Shown in pieces: positions 6,874 through 15,022 of a DNA stretch of 64,000 bases. Numbering within the stretch: position 1 is the stretch's first letter; each line of letters opens with the position of its first letter. The stretch comes from an uncultured Coriobacteriaceae bacterium. Its GTDB lineage: Bacteria > Actinomycetota > Coriobacteriia > Coriobacteriales > Atopobiaceae. The stretch covers positions 1-64,000 of the forward strand of contig CADBCS010000023.1 in NCBI GenBank assembly GCA_902793195.1. Reading direction: 5' to 3'. The position numbers and the translations under genes were made by a program. The notes beneath the pieces were generated by a model, which was not told where the DNA came from, did no database searches, and saw only the letters and a program-made list of their open reading frames with translations.

Positions 6874-9087
6874 TCATGCTTTCCTCCTCACGTAGCCGTC
6901 GTTGCGCTCGAGGCTCCTAGACTCGTCGATGCGGCGCTTCACGGTCTTGGGGCTGACGCCCAGATACTCCGCCATGTCGTCGATGCGGACGGTGTCCTCA
7001 CCCATAGAGACGGCCTCGAATGCCTCCTCCAGGGTACGTTGCTTCTCCTCGCGGGCCTGCGCTCGGCTCCTGCCGCTCCCGTCGTGGGAGCGAGAGTCGC
7101 CGTCGTAGGGACACTGTGCGAGGACGCGCCTGTGGTCAGGCACGTGGAGCGGGTAGTCGAACCACACGTCCATGCTCTGCGCGTTCTCGAACTCGCGCAG
7201 GGTGAACGACACGCGCCACGCCGTTATGGACGACGATCCCTCCAGGATGGCGGCAAGCCGCTCGTTGAGCGCGTCGCCGTCCCTCTTGTACAGGTGCTCT
7301 ATGGCCCACACGGCGAGCGGTGCCGCCTCGGAGTATGTAGGGGGAACGAGCCCGCGCTCTGCCAGGGTGGACAGGATCTCCTCCATGGCTATGCTGTCGC
7401 GTGCTGCCTTGAGCTCGTCGGTGGTGGCCGCGAGCGGCGTCATGTCCAGTATCGCGTCGGGGTCGCGGGCAAACACGCCGGACCCGCTCATCCGGTCCAT
7501 GCTGCTCTTGAGGCCTTGGTAGCCCTTGCTGTGGTGGTGGCAGTAGACGACGGAGCACCCCAGCTCGGCGCACACTTTGTCGAACTGGTTGCAGAAGGCG
7601 CCCATGTCGGACGCGGAGTTCTCGTCGCCGACGAGCACCTTGTAGATCGGGTCGATGATCACGACGCTGTAGCCGCCGTGCTCGGGGTCGCGTCCCTTCT
7701 TGGCGGCGCGGTGTATGAGCCTGGGTGCCAGGCGGTCCATGGGGCACGCCTTGCCCCTCAGGTTCCAAACGTCGATGTTGGCGGCACAGGACGGCCGCAT
7801 GCCGAGGGCCCCGTAGATCGCGGCGAACCGGTGCATCGACGAGGCGGCGTCTATCTCCAGGTTGACGTACAGGACGTGCCCCTGGCTGCAGCGCCTTCCC
7901 ATCCACGTGCCGCCCTCCGCGACGGCGATGGCGAGCTCCATGAGCGCGAAGCTCTTGCCGGCCTTCGACGGCCCTGCTAGCAGCATCTTGTGGCCCTTGC
8001 GGAGGATCCCCTCGATGAGCGGGTCCGCGAGCGGAGGCAGGTTAACCAACGCGTCCGCGAGGTTGGTGGCCTCAGGAAGGTCGTCGCGCTCCTCGGCTAT
8101 CCAGTCCTCCCACTCCTCGTAGGTGCGGGCGCCGACGTTGGTGGCGATGAGGGCCTGTCGCCGTCCGGCACGCGTCACCCCCGGCATCCTGGAGAGACGC
8201 GAGGGGTTGCGGTTCTGGCCGTCCACGCGGAGGCCGGAGCGGGAGCACTCCTCGTAGAGGCGTCCCACGCGCTTGCGGTACTCGTCCATTGTCTGGGCGT
8301 CCACGCGCACGATTCCGTGCATGCTCTTGTTCCCGCTGCTGACAATCGCCGCGAGCGGCAGGTTGAGGGCGCGCATGGTGGCGAGCTGGCGCTCGGGGTC
8401 GTCCTCGTCGCTCTCGATGAGCACGTGGCGCAGGCTGGTGACGTTGGCGTTGGCGCGTCCCGTTCCGTCGACGGGGTTGTGGCAGATCCACACCCCCGCG
8501 TCCGGGTCCCAGTCGCCCAGCACCTTTGACACGTCGCCATAGCGCTCAAGTTCGACGATCAGCTCACCGGCGGTCCGGTCCCAAGAGCCCTTGCGGGGGT
8601 GGTACTTGCCATCGTCACCCTTCCACGACTGCGTGACGTAGCACACGTGCTCGTCCTCCTCGAAGACGGCACGCAGGTACTCTATGATCTGGCGCGTCGG
8701 GTCCCAGTCGCCGCCGGTGGCGCTGTCGGGAAGCTCCATCGGCTCCACGTAGGCTGGGTCCACTACGGGGACGTCCTCGTGCCAGCCGAAGCCCTCGTCG
8801 GGCTCCGCGTGCGACAGGCTCGCGCCGCGCGACCTCGCAAGGTCGCAGATCGTGCCGGCACCAACGCCGTCAGCCTTGGTGTCAGTGAAGCCCGCCCACT
8901 TGCGGGCGCACTCGCCCTCGTGGTAGCGGGCGGGGTCGGTGTCGCGGCTCCAGTCCTCCCAAGCGGAAAGGGGATAGCCCTCGGCTTTGAGGGCCATCCC
9001 CACCTTGGTCCACTCGGTGTAGGAGCACGACGACGCCGGCATCTGGGCGATGATGCCCAGAAGGTCGGAGTGGTCGCTGTATGGCAT
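6874..9087 (-). CDS. Phage primase/AAA_25 helicase-type replication protein
   Basis: A 737-residue replication protein. Residues about 20-70 (WTKVGMALKAEG, EGECARKWAGF) resemble the PriCT domain of primases. Residues about 215-320 look like a RepB/archaeo-eukaryotic primase region (LIESDEDDPERQ, SGNKSMHGIVRVD). A RecA-type AAA_25 ATPase follows with Walker A GPSKAGKS at 372-379, Walker B VVIIDP near 475-480 and a HHHSKG sensor. The C-terminus is an HTH (MAEYLGVSPKTVKRRI). It probably opens and primes the phage origin. ATG 9087 was chosen for the GGAGGTGG upstream; it begins right after the helicase stop. Confidence 0.85.
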   Translation of the reverse strand: MPYSDHSDLLGIIAQMPASSCSYTEWTKVGMALKAEGYPLSAWEDWSRDTDPARYHEGECARKWAGFTDTKADGVGAGTICDLARSRGASLSHAEPDEGFGWHEDVPVVDPAYVEPMELPDSATGGDWDPTRQIIEYLRAVFEEDEHVCYVTQSWKGDDGKYHPRKGSWDRTAGELIVELERYGDVSKVLGDWDPDAGVWICHNPVDGTGRANANVTSLRHVLIESDEDDPERQLATMRALNLPLAAIVSSGNKSMHGIVRVDAQTMDEYRKRVGRLYEECSRSGLRVDGQNRNPSRLSRMPGVTRAGRRQALIATNVGARTYEEWEDWIAEERDDLPEATNLADALVNLPPLADPLIEGILRKGHKMLLAGPSKAGKSFALMELAIAVAEGGTWMGRRCSQGHVLYVNLEIDAASSMHRFAAIYGALGMRPSCAANIDVWNLRGKACPMDRLAPRLIHRAAKKGRDPEHGGYSVVIIDPIYKVLVGDENSASDMGAFCNQFDKVCAELGCSVVYCHHHSKGYQGLKSSMDRMSGSGVFARDPDAILDMTPLAATTDELKAARDSIAMEEILSTLAERGLVPPTYSEAAPLAVWAIEHLYKRDGDALNERLAAILEGSSSITAWRVSFTLREFENAQSMDVWFDYPLHVPDHRRVLAQCPYDGDSRSHDGSGRSRAQAREEKQRTLEEAFEAVSMGEDTVRIDDMAEYLGVSPKTVKRRIDESRSLERNDGYVRRKA

Positions 9088-9089
9088 CG

Positions 9090-10598
9090 TTATGCCACCT
9101 CCATGTTCGGGTCGTATGTCATGGGGTCGATCCAGTAAGGCACGCGCCAGTGGTTGTGCGACAGCATCGACATCATCCGCGACGCCTGGGCGAAGGTCCA
9201 CGTGCCGGGATGCGGGAAGCCGCAGCGTTCCAGCTGACGGATCTGCTTGGGCGTCGCCATGTTCGCGTCCGCCCGCCTGACGAGGCGGTCGAGCACCATG
9301 GACGCCTTGCCGAAGCAGTCGATGGTCTCCGTGGAGAGGCCGAAGTGCTCGATGGCCACAAGCTGCCTCTGGGTAGGCGGCAGCATGTCGTGCGGCATGA
9401 TGGGCTCGTAGTCCGCTAGGTCCTCGTCCTCGATGGATATGGAGAACAGCAGCGGGTCGACGAGCCTAGACGTCTTCTTGCGCTGCGCGGCGAGCTCTCG
9501 TGCGAGCGACGCCTCACGCTCAGCAATGATGTCGCGTGCCGCCTGCTCCTCCGCGTCCAGGAGGTCGCAGCCGCCGGCCTCCTCGATGTCGGTCATGCGT
9601 GCGGCGACCTCAGCCGACTTGGCGACGAGCGAGGCCGGGCGGCACAGGTCGTGGCGTGCCGTATTCCAGAGGAAGTCGAGCAGCAGCAGGTGATCCTTGC
9701 CCGGGTACAGGCGCGTGCCCCTGCCCACCATCTGTGCGAAGAGGGAGCGGCTTTTGGTCGGCCTGAGCACGACCACGCAGTCGCATATGGGACAGTCCCA
9801 TCCCTCGGTGAGCAGCATGGAGCAGGTGAGGCACCTCGTCTCACCGCGCTCGAAGCGTGCGATGATCTCGGCGCGGTCTGCGCTGTTGCCGTCTATCTCC
9901 TCGGTGGGTATGCCGACGGCGTTGAGCTCGTCGGCCATGCGGCGGGCGGTGTCCACCAACGGGAGGAACACCACGGTGTGACGTCCGTCACAGCCCGCCT
10001 CGAGCATCCTGGCCGCAATCTCGGGAAGGTAGGGGTCGAGCGACTCGTCAAGGCCGCTCGCCTGGAAGTCGCCCGCCTGAACCTTCACATCGGAAATGTC
10101 GATCTCCAAGGGAATGAGCTGTGCCACGATCCGCGATAGGTAGCCCTCGCGTATGGCCCTGTCGAGCGGGTACTCGTATGCTATCGAGTCGTACACCTCG
10201 GCAAGCCCGCGCTTGTCCGCGCGGTCTGGCGTGGCGGTGACGCCTAGCACCTTCGCCCCGTCGAGGTGGTCGATGACGGAACGGTAGCTGTCCGCTAGCA
10301 GCGTTACCGGGAACATGGAGCCGAAGGCGTGAGACGACGCCTTCTCGATCGCGCAGTCGAGCCCGGAAAACGCCTTGAACTTGTTCTGCGCCTGGGTGAT
10401 GAGCTCGTCGCGGTGGGCTAGGAGCAGCACGCGGCCGCCCCTTGCGAGGACGCGCGCGGTGACGGCGTCCATGACGATGGTCTTGCCCGTACCGGTTGCC
10501 TGAACCAAAAGGGTGCGCCCGTTGTTGTCGGACGCACCCCACTGTGCCTCTATGGCTTCGACAGCCTCCTGCTGGTACGGACGCAGCTCCAGGGCCAC
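9090..10598 (-). CDS. SF2 DEAD/DEAH-type helicase lacking motif II
   Basis: A 502-residue superfamily 2 helicase of the phage replication module. Motif I QATGTGKT is at 33-40, motif Ia LLLAHRDEL at 58-66, motif III TATPDR at 121-126, and motifs V and VI (LLTEGWDCP, QMVGRGTR) follow. Between FGSMFPV (92-98) and ADSYRSV (102-108), where relatives have about 30-40 more residues with the DEAH box, only three residues remain, and no other frame supplies a DEAH. The frame stays open, so the gene appears to carry an in-frame deletion. GTG 10598 starts one base after the DUF669 stop. Without motif II it should not hydrolyse ATP normally. Confidence 0.9.
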   Translation of the reverse strand: MALELRPYQQEAVEAIEAQWGASDNNGRTLLVQATGTGKTIVMDAVTARVLARGGRVLLLAHRDELITQAQNKFKAFSGLDCAIEKASSHAFGSMFPVTLLADSYRSVIDHLDGAKVLGVTATPDRADKRGLAEVYDSIAYEYPLDRAIREGYLSRIVAQLIPLEIDISDVKVQAGDFQASGLDESLDPYLPEIAARMLEAGCDGRHTVVFLPLVDTARRMADELNAVGIPTEEIDGNSADRAEIIARFERGETRCLTCSMLLTEGWDCPICDCVVVLRPTKSRSLFAQMVGRGTRLYPGKDHLLLLDFLWNTARHDLCRPASLVAKSAEVAARMTDIEEAGGCDLLDAEEQAARDIIAEREASLARELAAQRKKTSRLVDPLLFSISIEDEDLADYEPIMPHDMLPPTQRQLVAIEHFGLSTETIDCFGKASMVLDRLVRRADANMATPKQIRQLERCGFPHPGTWTFAQASRMMSMLSHNHWRVPYWIDPMTYDPNMEVA

Positions 10599-10599
10599 C

Positions 10600-11130
10600 C
10601 TAGAACGTCCCGCCGTACGGGCGCTGGACGGGCGGCTGCGGCGTCTGCAACGGCCGGACGCCAAGCTTGATTGCAGCCTCATCGGCCCTATCGCCGTACA
10701 GGAAGCCCTTGACGGAGTTGCCAGTGCGCTCCTGCCCGTCGTCGCCGGTCCAGGTATAATGCTCGATCTCGCAGATCCCGCGCGCGCCCATGAGCTTGTC
10801 CCACGGGTAGCGTACGGTGGTGCCACTGGGCGTGGAGGGGTCGATGAGGCCGGTGGCCTTGAAGCAAGAAGTGATCTTCCACGCCATCTTGCGGTTGAGC
10901 GGCAGGTTACAACTTACCTCAGACACGTTGCCGTCCTGGTCGGTCACCGTGAGCTTGAGCTCTGCCTGATAGCACGCGGCCATGCGGGCTGACCCCTCGT
11001 GGCGGCCGCGCTTGAACTCCTTTACATTGAAGGTACATGGTCCCTCGGTTAGGAGCGTGAACGCGCTGGCATCCGACGTCTCAACGCTGTCGTCCCAGCC
11101 GAAGCTGTCGTTTGTTGGATTGGCATTCAT
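10600..11130 (-). CDS. DUF669 phage protein
   Basis: A 176-residue protein of the DUF669 type, frequent between the AAA_24 ATPase and the helicase in siphovirus replication modules. The core (GPCTFNVKEFKRGRHEG, then ELKLTVTDQDG and a SCFKATGL helix) matches that family's pattern; a single-stranded DNA-binding role is commonly suggested but not proved. The C-terminal tail is Pro/Gln rich (TPQPPVQRPYGG), like the flexible tails of SSB-like proteins. ATG 11130 has AGAGG about 8 nt upstream and starts 2 bp after the preceding stop. Confidence 0.82.
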   Translation of the reverse strand: MNANPTNDSFGWDDSVETSDASAFTLLTEGPCTFNVKEFKRGRHEGSARMAACYQAELKLTVTDQDGNVSEVSCNLPLNRKMAWKITSCFKATGLIDPSTPSGTTVRYPWDKLMGARGICEIEHYTWTGDDGQERTGNSVKGFLYGDRADEAAIKLGVRPLQTPQPPVQRPYGGTF

Positions 11131-11132
11131 CC

Positions 11133-12137
11133 TTATACCTCTTCTCCGGTGTCGAAAGGCACCTCGATGCGATTGATCTCTATGGCCTCGCGGACGTTGG
11201 CCCACTGCTCTGCGAGCCACGCGCGCAAGTCATCCGGGTACGCCTCGAACGGCGTCCCCGCAGGTTGGTAGCCCCTAGCACAGACTACGGCGACGAGCTC
11301 GTCGGCGGCGACGCCGTCGCGCTCCATAAGTGAGGCGAGCTCGTCCTGGTCCGGCGTCGGCATGGCTACGCCGTCGGCCGGCACAGTCATGACAGTGGGT
11401 CGTGCGGTAAGGTGGTTGGTGAAGTGCGGAAGTAGTGGCTCCATGTCGAGGTCCATGACCTCCGGGAGGCCTACGCGGTTCTTCGCGTCCCAAGACGGAG
11501 AGTGTGTGGTGCGCAGCACGCGCTTTCCGCCCGATGCCTTGGCATGGTTGCCCTGCTCATCGGTGGTGACGAAGGTCTGGTAGTCCGCAAAGAGGAGCAT
11601 GTCGCTCCACTCCTTGACGATGGGCGCGACATGTTTGGTCAGCTTCATCTCGAAACGATCGAACTGGCCCAACTCGTCGGGTCTCTCGAACTTCTTGAGC
11701 TGCGAGTGGGAGGTGCACACGACGTTTACGCCAGAGGCGATAACACGGTCGAGCTCGCGCAGGAGTTTGGCGAACTCCTCCTTGAGCAGCACGTAGCCCT
11801 TGCCGTACCCGAAGCCCTCGATGGAAGTCCGCTTGGGAGTCGCGTGGGAGCATACGTGTTCCACGCACAGGGTCTCCGCCGCGTCCAGCGTGTCCACCAC
11901 GAGCGTGGCGCACTTGGACGGGTCCTCGGCGACGGCCCTCACCTCGTCAAGCAGAACGTCCCACGTCGGGGGCTTTGGGAGGCGCGCGACGGGAAGTTGG
12001 TGCGAGCCCTCCTCCGTGTCAATGATGATGGCGTCGGGCGACATGGCCGCGAACGTAGTCTTGCCGATGCCCTCCGGCCCGTACACCACGCAGCGGATGG
12101 GCCGTTGAATGACGCCACAGGTGAGGTCGTACCTCAT
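11133..12137 (-). CDS. AAA_24 phage nucleotide-binding protein
   Basis: A 334-residue RecA-fold ATPase of the AAA_24 phage group. Walker A GPEGIGKT is at 20-27 and Walker B TLVVDTLD at 78-85. Such proteins are encoded with DUF669, an SF2 helicase and a primase and are thought to act in phage recombination or replication. It overlaps the gene before it by 4 bp (ATGA) and is followed 2 bp later by DUF669, so the block is one operon. The C-terminal third is divergent and may be a partner-binding region. Confidence 0.85.
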   Translation of the reverse strand: MRYDLTCGVIQRPIRCVVYGPEGIGKTTFAAMSPDAIIIDTEEGSHQLPVARLPKPPTWDVLLDEVRAVAEDPSKCATLVVDTLDAAETLCVEHVCSHATPKRTSIEGFGYGKGYVLLKEEFAKLLRELDRVIASGVNVVCTSHSQLKKFERPDELGQFDRFEMKLTKHVAPIVKEWSDMLLFADYQTFVTTDEQGNHAKASGGKRVLRTTHSPSWDAKNRVGLPEVMDLDMEPLLPHFTNHLTARPTVMTVPADGVAMPTPDQDELASLMERDGVAADELVAVVCARGYQPAGTPFEAYPDDLRAWLAEQWANVREAIEINRIEVPFDTGEEV

Positions 12138-12751
12138 CGTGCGTCGCCGCCTTCGGCAAGAAGGCCGACTACGGCTCCGGGCAAATCCTCGCCCATAGCC
12201 TTAGCAACAAGCAGTGGGTCGACTTTGAGGGTTGTACCCAGAGGGCGCTCCTGCTCGTCAACCGCTACTGTTTTGCATCCATCAGGCACTTCGCCTGTGT
12301 TCGCAAAGTACTGCTTGACATCGTGCAAGACGATGTCCGTCATGTGGACAACCTCGCGTTTGCGAATGATGCCAGTGTCCAGTAGCATGTTAAATGCTGT
12401 TTCCTGCACAACATCGAGAGTTACTCCGTCTAGGTCAATCTCGTAGGTAGTTTCGGTTTCTGCGAGGCCGTTATCAGCGCACCATCGAGAAAGCTTCTCG
12501 CGATCATTTACAACGAGGTCGATACGATGGATTGGCTTGGACACACGTACGGAGTACGTGCCAACCTTCATGTTACAGAGCTTCAGGTCAAAGCTTTTAG
12601 CGCCGGTGTCCTCGTAAAGAGCCAGCATTTCGTCATCCACCTTGCTCCGAAGACTGTCCGGATCCTTGGTCGAGACAATCTTGCCAATAACGTTTTGAGC
12701 GGCCTGGGCAAGAGTCAGGCGCTCTCGATCAGTTAACTGTTTAGATTCCAT
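12134..12751 (-). CDS. Hypothetical phage recombination-module protein
   Basis: A 205-residue protein I do not recognise. Its N-terminus (TDRERLTLAQAAQNVIGKIV) is helical, and the rest is mixed alpha/beta. It is more AT-rich than its neighbours. Its start ATG 12751 overlaps the RusA gene by 11 bp and its end overlaps the AAA_24 gene by 4 bp, so it is clearly part of the recombination/replication operon. A role as a nuclease inhibitor or recombination mediator would fit the location, but nothing in the sequence proves it. Confidence 0.7.
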   Translation of the reverse strand: MESKQLTDRERLTLAQAAQNVIGKIVSTKDPDSLRSKVDDEMLALYEDTGAKSFDLKLCNMKVGTYSVRVSKPIHRIDLVVNDREKLSRWCADNGLAETETTYEIDLDGVTLDVVQETAFNMLLDTGIIRKREVVHMTDIVLHDVKQYFANTGEVPDGCKTVAVDEQERPLGTTLKVDPLLVAKAMGEDLPGAVVGLLAEGGDAR

Positions 12752-13202
12752 TGGGTGTATCCGTTCCTCCAAGGAGGACAATATCGTCACCCCACGCAAC
12801 CGTGACGAACGTTTGCTCTTTTTGGTTGCGCAAACGGGACATTTTGCTGACGGTGGCCCGCGTTACCTGCGCGTCGTCTATATAGGCGCATCCATTGAGG
12901 GCATCACTGACGAGCTTCCCGATATTGTCCCAATCATATTTATAGGTATCGGGCTCAGAAATAATTGATTTTGGCCGACTATTCGGAAGCGGCCGAAATG
13001 TGTAGATGGTTAGATGTACGGGCTCGTGGGACTCGGCGATCAAGACCTTGCCGTATGCCTCACGCGAGGCGGCGCAATATGCATCACGGATTGTGCGTTC
13101 TGCCTTGGCAGTCTTCGCCGGCGTATATGCGCGCCCATTCTTCAGTATTCGTGGCCTAGCCTTGCCCATCACCAAGGAAGCATAAAACATAATCCTTGGC
13201 AT
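12741..13202 (-). CDS. rusA: RusA-family Holliday junction resolvase
   Basis: A 153-residue RusA-type endonuclease that resolves Holliday junctions formed during phage recombination. The family pattern is clear: KARPR (14-18), YTPAKT with ER (27-36), and the acidic metal-binding set D90, D92 (YDWDN), D100 (SDALNG), D109-D110 (YIDDAQV), followed by basic KMSRLRNQK. The start ATG 13202 lacks an obvious strong ribosome site; ATG 13190 is preceded by AAGG and is an alternative. It is the second gene of the leftward early operon. Confidence 0.88.
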   Translation of the reverse strand: MPRIMFYASLVMGKARPRILKNGRAYTPAKTAKAERTIRDAYCAASREAYGKVLIAESHEPVHLTIYTFRPLPNSRPKSIISEPDTYKYDWDNIGKLVSDALNGCAYIDDAQVTRATVSKMSRLRNQKEQTFVTVAWGDDIVLLGGTDTPNGI

Positions 13203-13252
13203 GGAGGGTCACCGATAAAGATATAAGAGGCGCCCGCTATCGAGGATCTCCA

Positions 13253-13480
13253 TTACGCAAGCACGCCCTTGACCTGAGGCCAGGTGGACCTGATCCATTC
13301 ATCTACGTCATTGAGGTTTACGATTGCACCCTTGCCGCCTTTGCGACGGTATGCGGGAATCTCGCCGCGTTCCGCTGCGGCACGTATGACGCCATCGCCC
13401 ACGCGAGCGTGGCGTTCCGCCTCTCGAAAGGTTGCCCAAGGCGTTCCTTTCGAGTAGGTGTTACACTGCTCTTTGTCCAT
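13253..13480 (-). CDS. Excisionase-like HTH protein
   Basis: A 75-residue protein with a winged HTH of the excisionase/MerR-like group (TFREAERHARVGDGVIRAAA, then NLNDVDEWI, the usual C-terminal anchor). Such proteins bend att DNA for prophage excision or act as early regulators. ATG 13480 has GGAGG at good distance. It is the first gene of the leftward operon, opposite to the repressor and integrase. The same frame stays open for 67 codons upstream and encodes a Cys/His-rich segment without a standard start codon. Confidence 0.7.
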   Translation of the reverse strand: MDKEQCNTYSKGTPWATFREAERHARVGDGVIRAAAERGEIPAYRRKGGKGAIVNLNDVDEWIRSTWPQVKGVLA

Positions 13481-14032
13481 AATATTGCCTCCGAAGCAAA
13501 TAGTTGGACCGCTCCCAGGTTGGTGGCAGCCTTCCTGGGGGCATCGTTTACAGATACGGTGGTCGTCGTTCTTCCTTCGGCGGATGCCGTTCGGGTCGCC
13601 ACTCCCACGCGCAGGGGCACAATGACCTGCATCTTTACCGCGCGTCTCTTGTGCGGGAGGCTCGTTACCGTATACCTCCCATTACTGGCGCTCCTATTCG
13701 AACCCAACCAGATGACGATTCTGGCTCACTCATGGGGTCCGGTCGCGCGAGACCTAAGCGTTGGCGCTACGTCATATGGGGCCTCCGTCCTTTCTGCCGG
13801 TAACCAGCCTTACAAACGCGAGCTTGCGGCCAGGCTCCTCACGTTTGTCCACAAGGTTGTACAGATTGGGTTCCCTTGTGGCGGGAAGTACCATACCCTA
13901 CGACGAATGGCTTTGCAACTGAAAATAGAAAGTCGCTGTCCGAAAAATGATGTTTTTGCCACTCATGCTTAATGCTGATGTAAGGCTATTAACCTGCGTC
14001 GTTGCTAGCTAGCGACGAATTTTTACAATGTT

Positions 14033-14057
14033 GGACAGTGACGGACGGTGACGGACG
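14033..14057. promoter_or_regulatory. GGAC direct-repeat array, 10-bp phased
   Basis: GGACA at 14033 and GGACG at 14043 and 14053 are spaced exactly 10 bp within the tandem unit GTGACGGACG. The spacing equals that of the TGTCC array at 3845-3879. It lies in the gap between the early operon and the repressor, as expected for an operator. Confidence 0.6.
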
Positions 14058-14092
14058 GTGCGATAGCGCCCTATATCTAGCGACGTAAATTT

Positions 14093-14134
14093 CTTCCAAA
14101 AAATGTGGAAGAACGTACGTACAGTGTGTATAAT
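14093..14134 (+). promoter_or_regulatory. Probable repressor promoter with dyad
   Basis: A perfect -10 box TATAAT lies at 14129-14134. The hexamer 17 bp upstream is TGGAAG, a poor -35, and forms the right half of an inverted repeat CTTCCA-N7-TGGAAG (14093-14111). ACGTACGT sits between them. The layout suggests a promoter for the repressor gene whose -35 region is covered by an operator. Confidence 0.55.
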
Positions 14135-14184
14135 CTTCTGCACTCAACGTCACCATTGGAAAAAACAAAGATTGTGGAGGAATC

Positions 14185-14940
14185 ATGGAGAGCAAGAGAT
14201 ATCCACCGAACTGTCCACGAAGGCAGGCAGAGGGAGTCAGAAGCAGTGGCGACGTACTTGATTTGTCGCAGTTTGACCCTCGCGCTCGTGCAACGCTCGA
14301 TTTGTTAGTGGGCGTAATTGGCCTCGCGGATAAGAGCAATAGACAATCCTCAGACAGGCGTCTGGCATACGACTATTTCCTAGATGCCTTGCGTGCACTC
14401 ACCATGCAGTATTGCACCTATCTCAAAGATAGGGAAGCTGTGGGTGACGACTTTAATCATAGAATGCTGATGCAGTTCATTGGTTCAGTATCAAATCAGA
14501 GGGATCAGGTACATCCCATGATTGCGTCCGAGGCCGTAGCAGTTGCAGATGCAGAAAGTGACGAACGAGAGATTTATCGAGATGGGTTTGAACCGGGCAG
14601 TAGGTCAAAAGCCGATGGCTCAGACTTCGATCGAAAGGCGGGTCAGCGATTAAGCAAGGCACGTGCAATTGCCGAACTGAGCATTGAGGAGGCGGCAAAA
14701 CGGCTTAACGTGTCGACACAGGCTCTGTATAAGTACGAAAAGGGCGATCGCACTATTAAGGCCAAACTGTTATATGACGCAGCGCGCGCATACGACACAA
14801 ACGGCAACTGGCTACTGTGTCTGACAGATGTTCTAAATGTCACACGACGTGATGACGATGGCTACCTAGTTACCACAACATATAGAGACCCAAGTTCGGA
14901 GAGGAGGTTTGGGAGACGAGGAACCATCGTTGTGAACTAA
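14185..14940 (+). CDS. XRE-family phage repressor candidate
   Basis: A 251-residue regulator next to the integrase. The Cro/CI-type HTH is in the second half (about residues 155-205: AELSIEEAAKRLNVSTQALY, then KYEKGD), whereas most phage repressors carry it at the N-terminus. The N-terminal 140 residues are helical and unfamiliar; no LexA-like protease motif is visible, so the induction route is unclear. ATG 14185 has GTGGAGGAATC upstream, a very good ribosome site. It is the best candidate for the binder of the GGACA arrays. Confidence 0.72.
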   Translation: MESKRYPPNCPRRQAEGVRSSGDVLDLSQFDPRARATLDLLVGVIGLADKSNRQSSDRRLAYDYFLDALRALTMQYCTYLKDREAVGDDFNHRMLMQFIGSVSNQRDQVHPMIASEAVAVADAESDEREIYRDGFEPGSRSKADGSDFDRKAGQRLSKARAIAELSIEEAAKRLNVSTQALYKYEKGDRTIKAKLLYDAARAYDTNGNWLLCLTDVLNVTRRDDDGYLVTTTYRDPSSERRFGRRGTIVVN

Positions 14941-14944
14941 ACCA

Positions 14945-14991
14945 GAAAAAAGAGAAAGCCCCGCATGGGAGCCTGGCAGCAAGCCATGCGG
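14945..14991 (-). terminator. Minus-strand terminator-like hairpin
   Basis: CCGCATGG and CCATGCGG form an 8-bp stem (14961-14991). On the minus strand it is followed by a U-rich run (complement of 14945-14957). It would stop leftward transcription entering from the tRNA side before the repressor gene. Confidence 0.5.
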
Positions 14992-15022
14992 AGCGAAGGC
15001 ACCGGCAGAAAGGACGGCACCT

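Larger units (their letters stand above)
13481..14184. other. Lysogeny control region
   Basis: This 704-bp gap separates the leftward early operon from the rightward repressor. I see no convincing gene, apart from the open Cys/His-rich frame on the minus strand at 13481-13681. Single TGTCC boxes occur at 13846 and 13937, and a GGAC array at 14033-14057. The motif TAGCGACG occurs on both sides of that array (about 14011 and 14079). The region should hold the divergent early and lysogenic promoters. Confidence 0.6.

Noticed and set aside
13196..13972. Plus-strand open frame of 258 codons
   Set aside because: It covers the excisionase-like gene on the other strand and shows no domain or ribosome site; its composition fits an antisense shadow.
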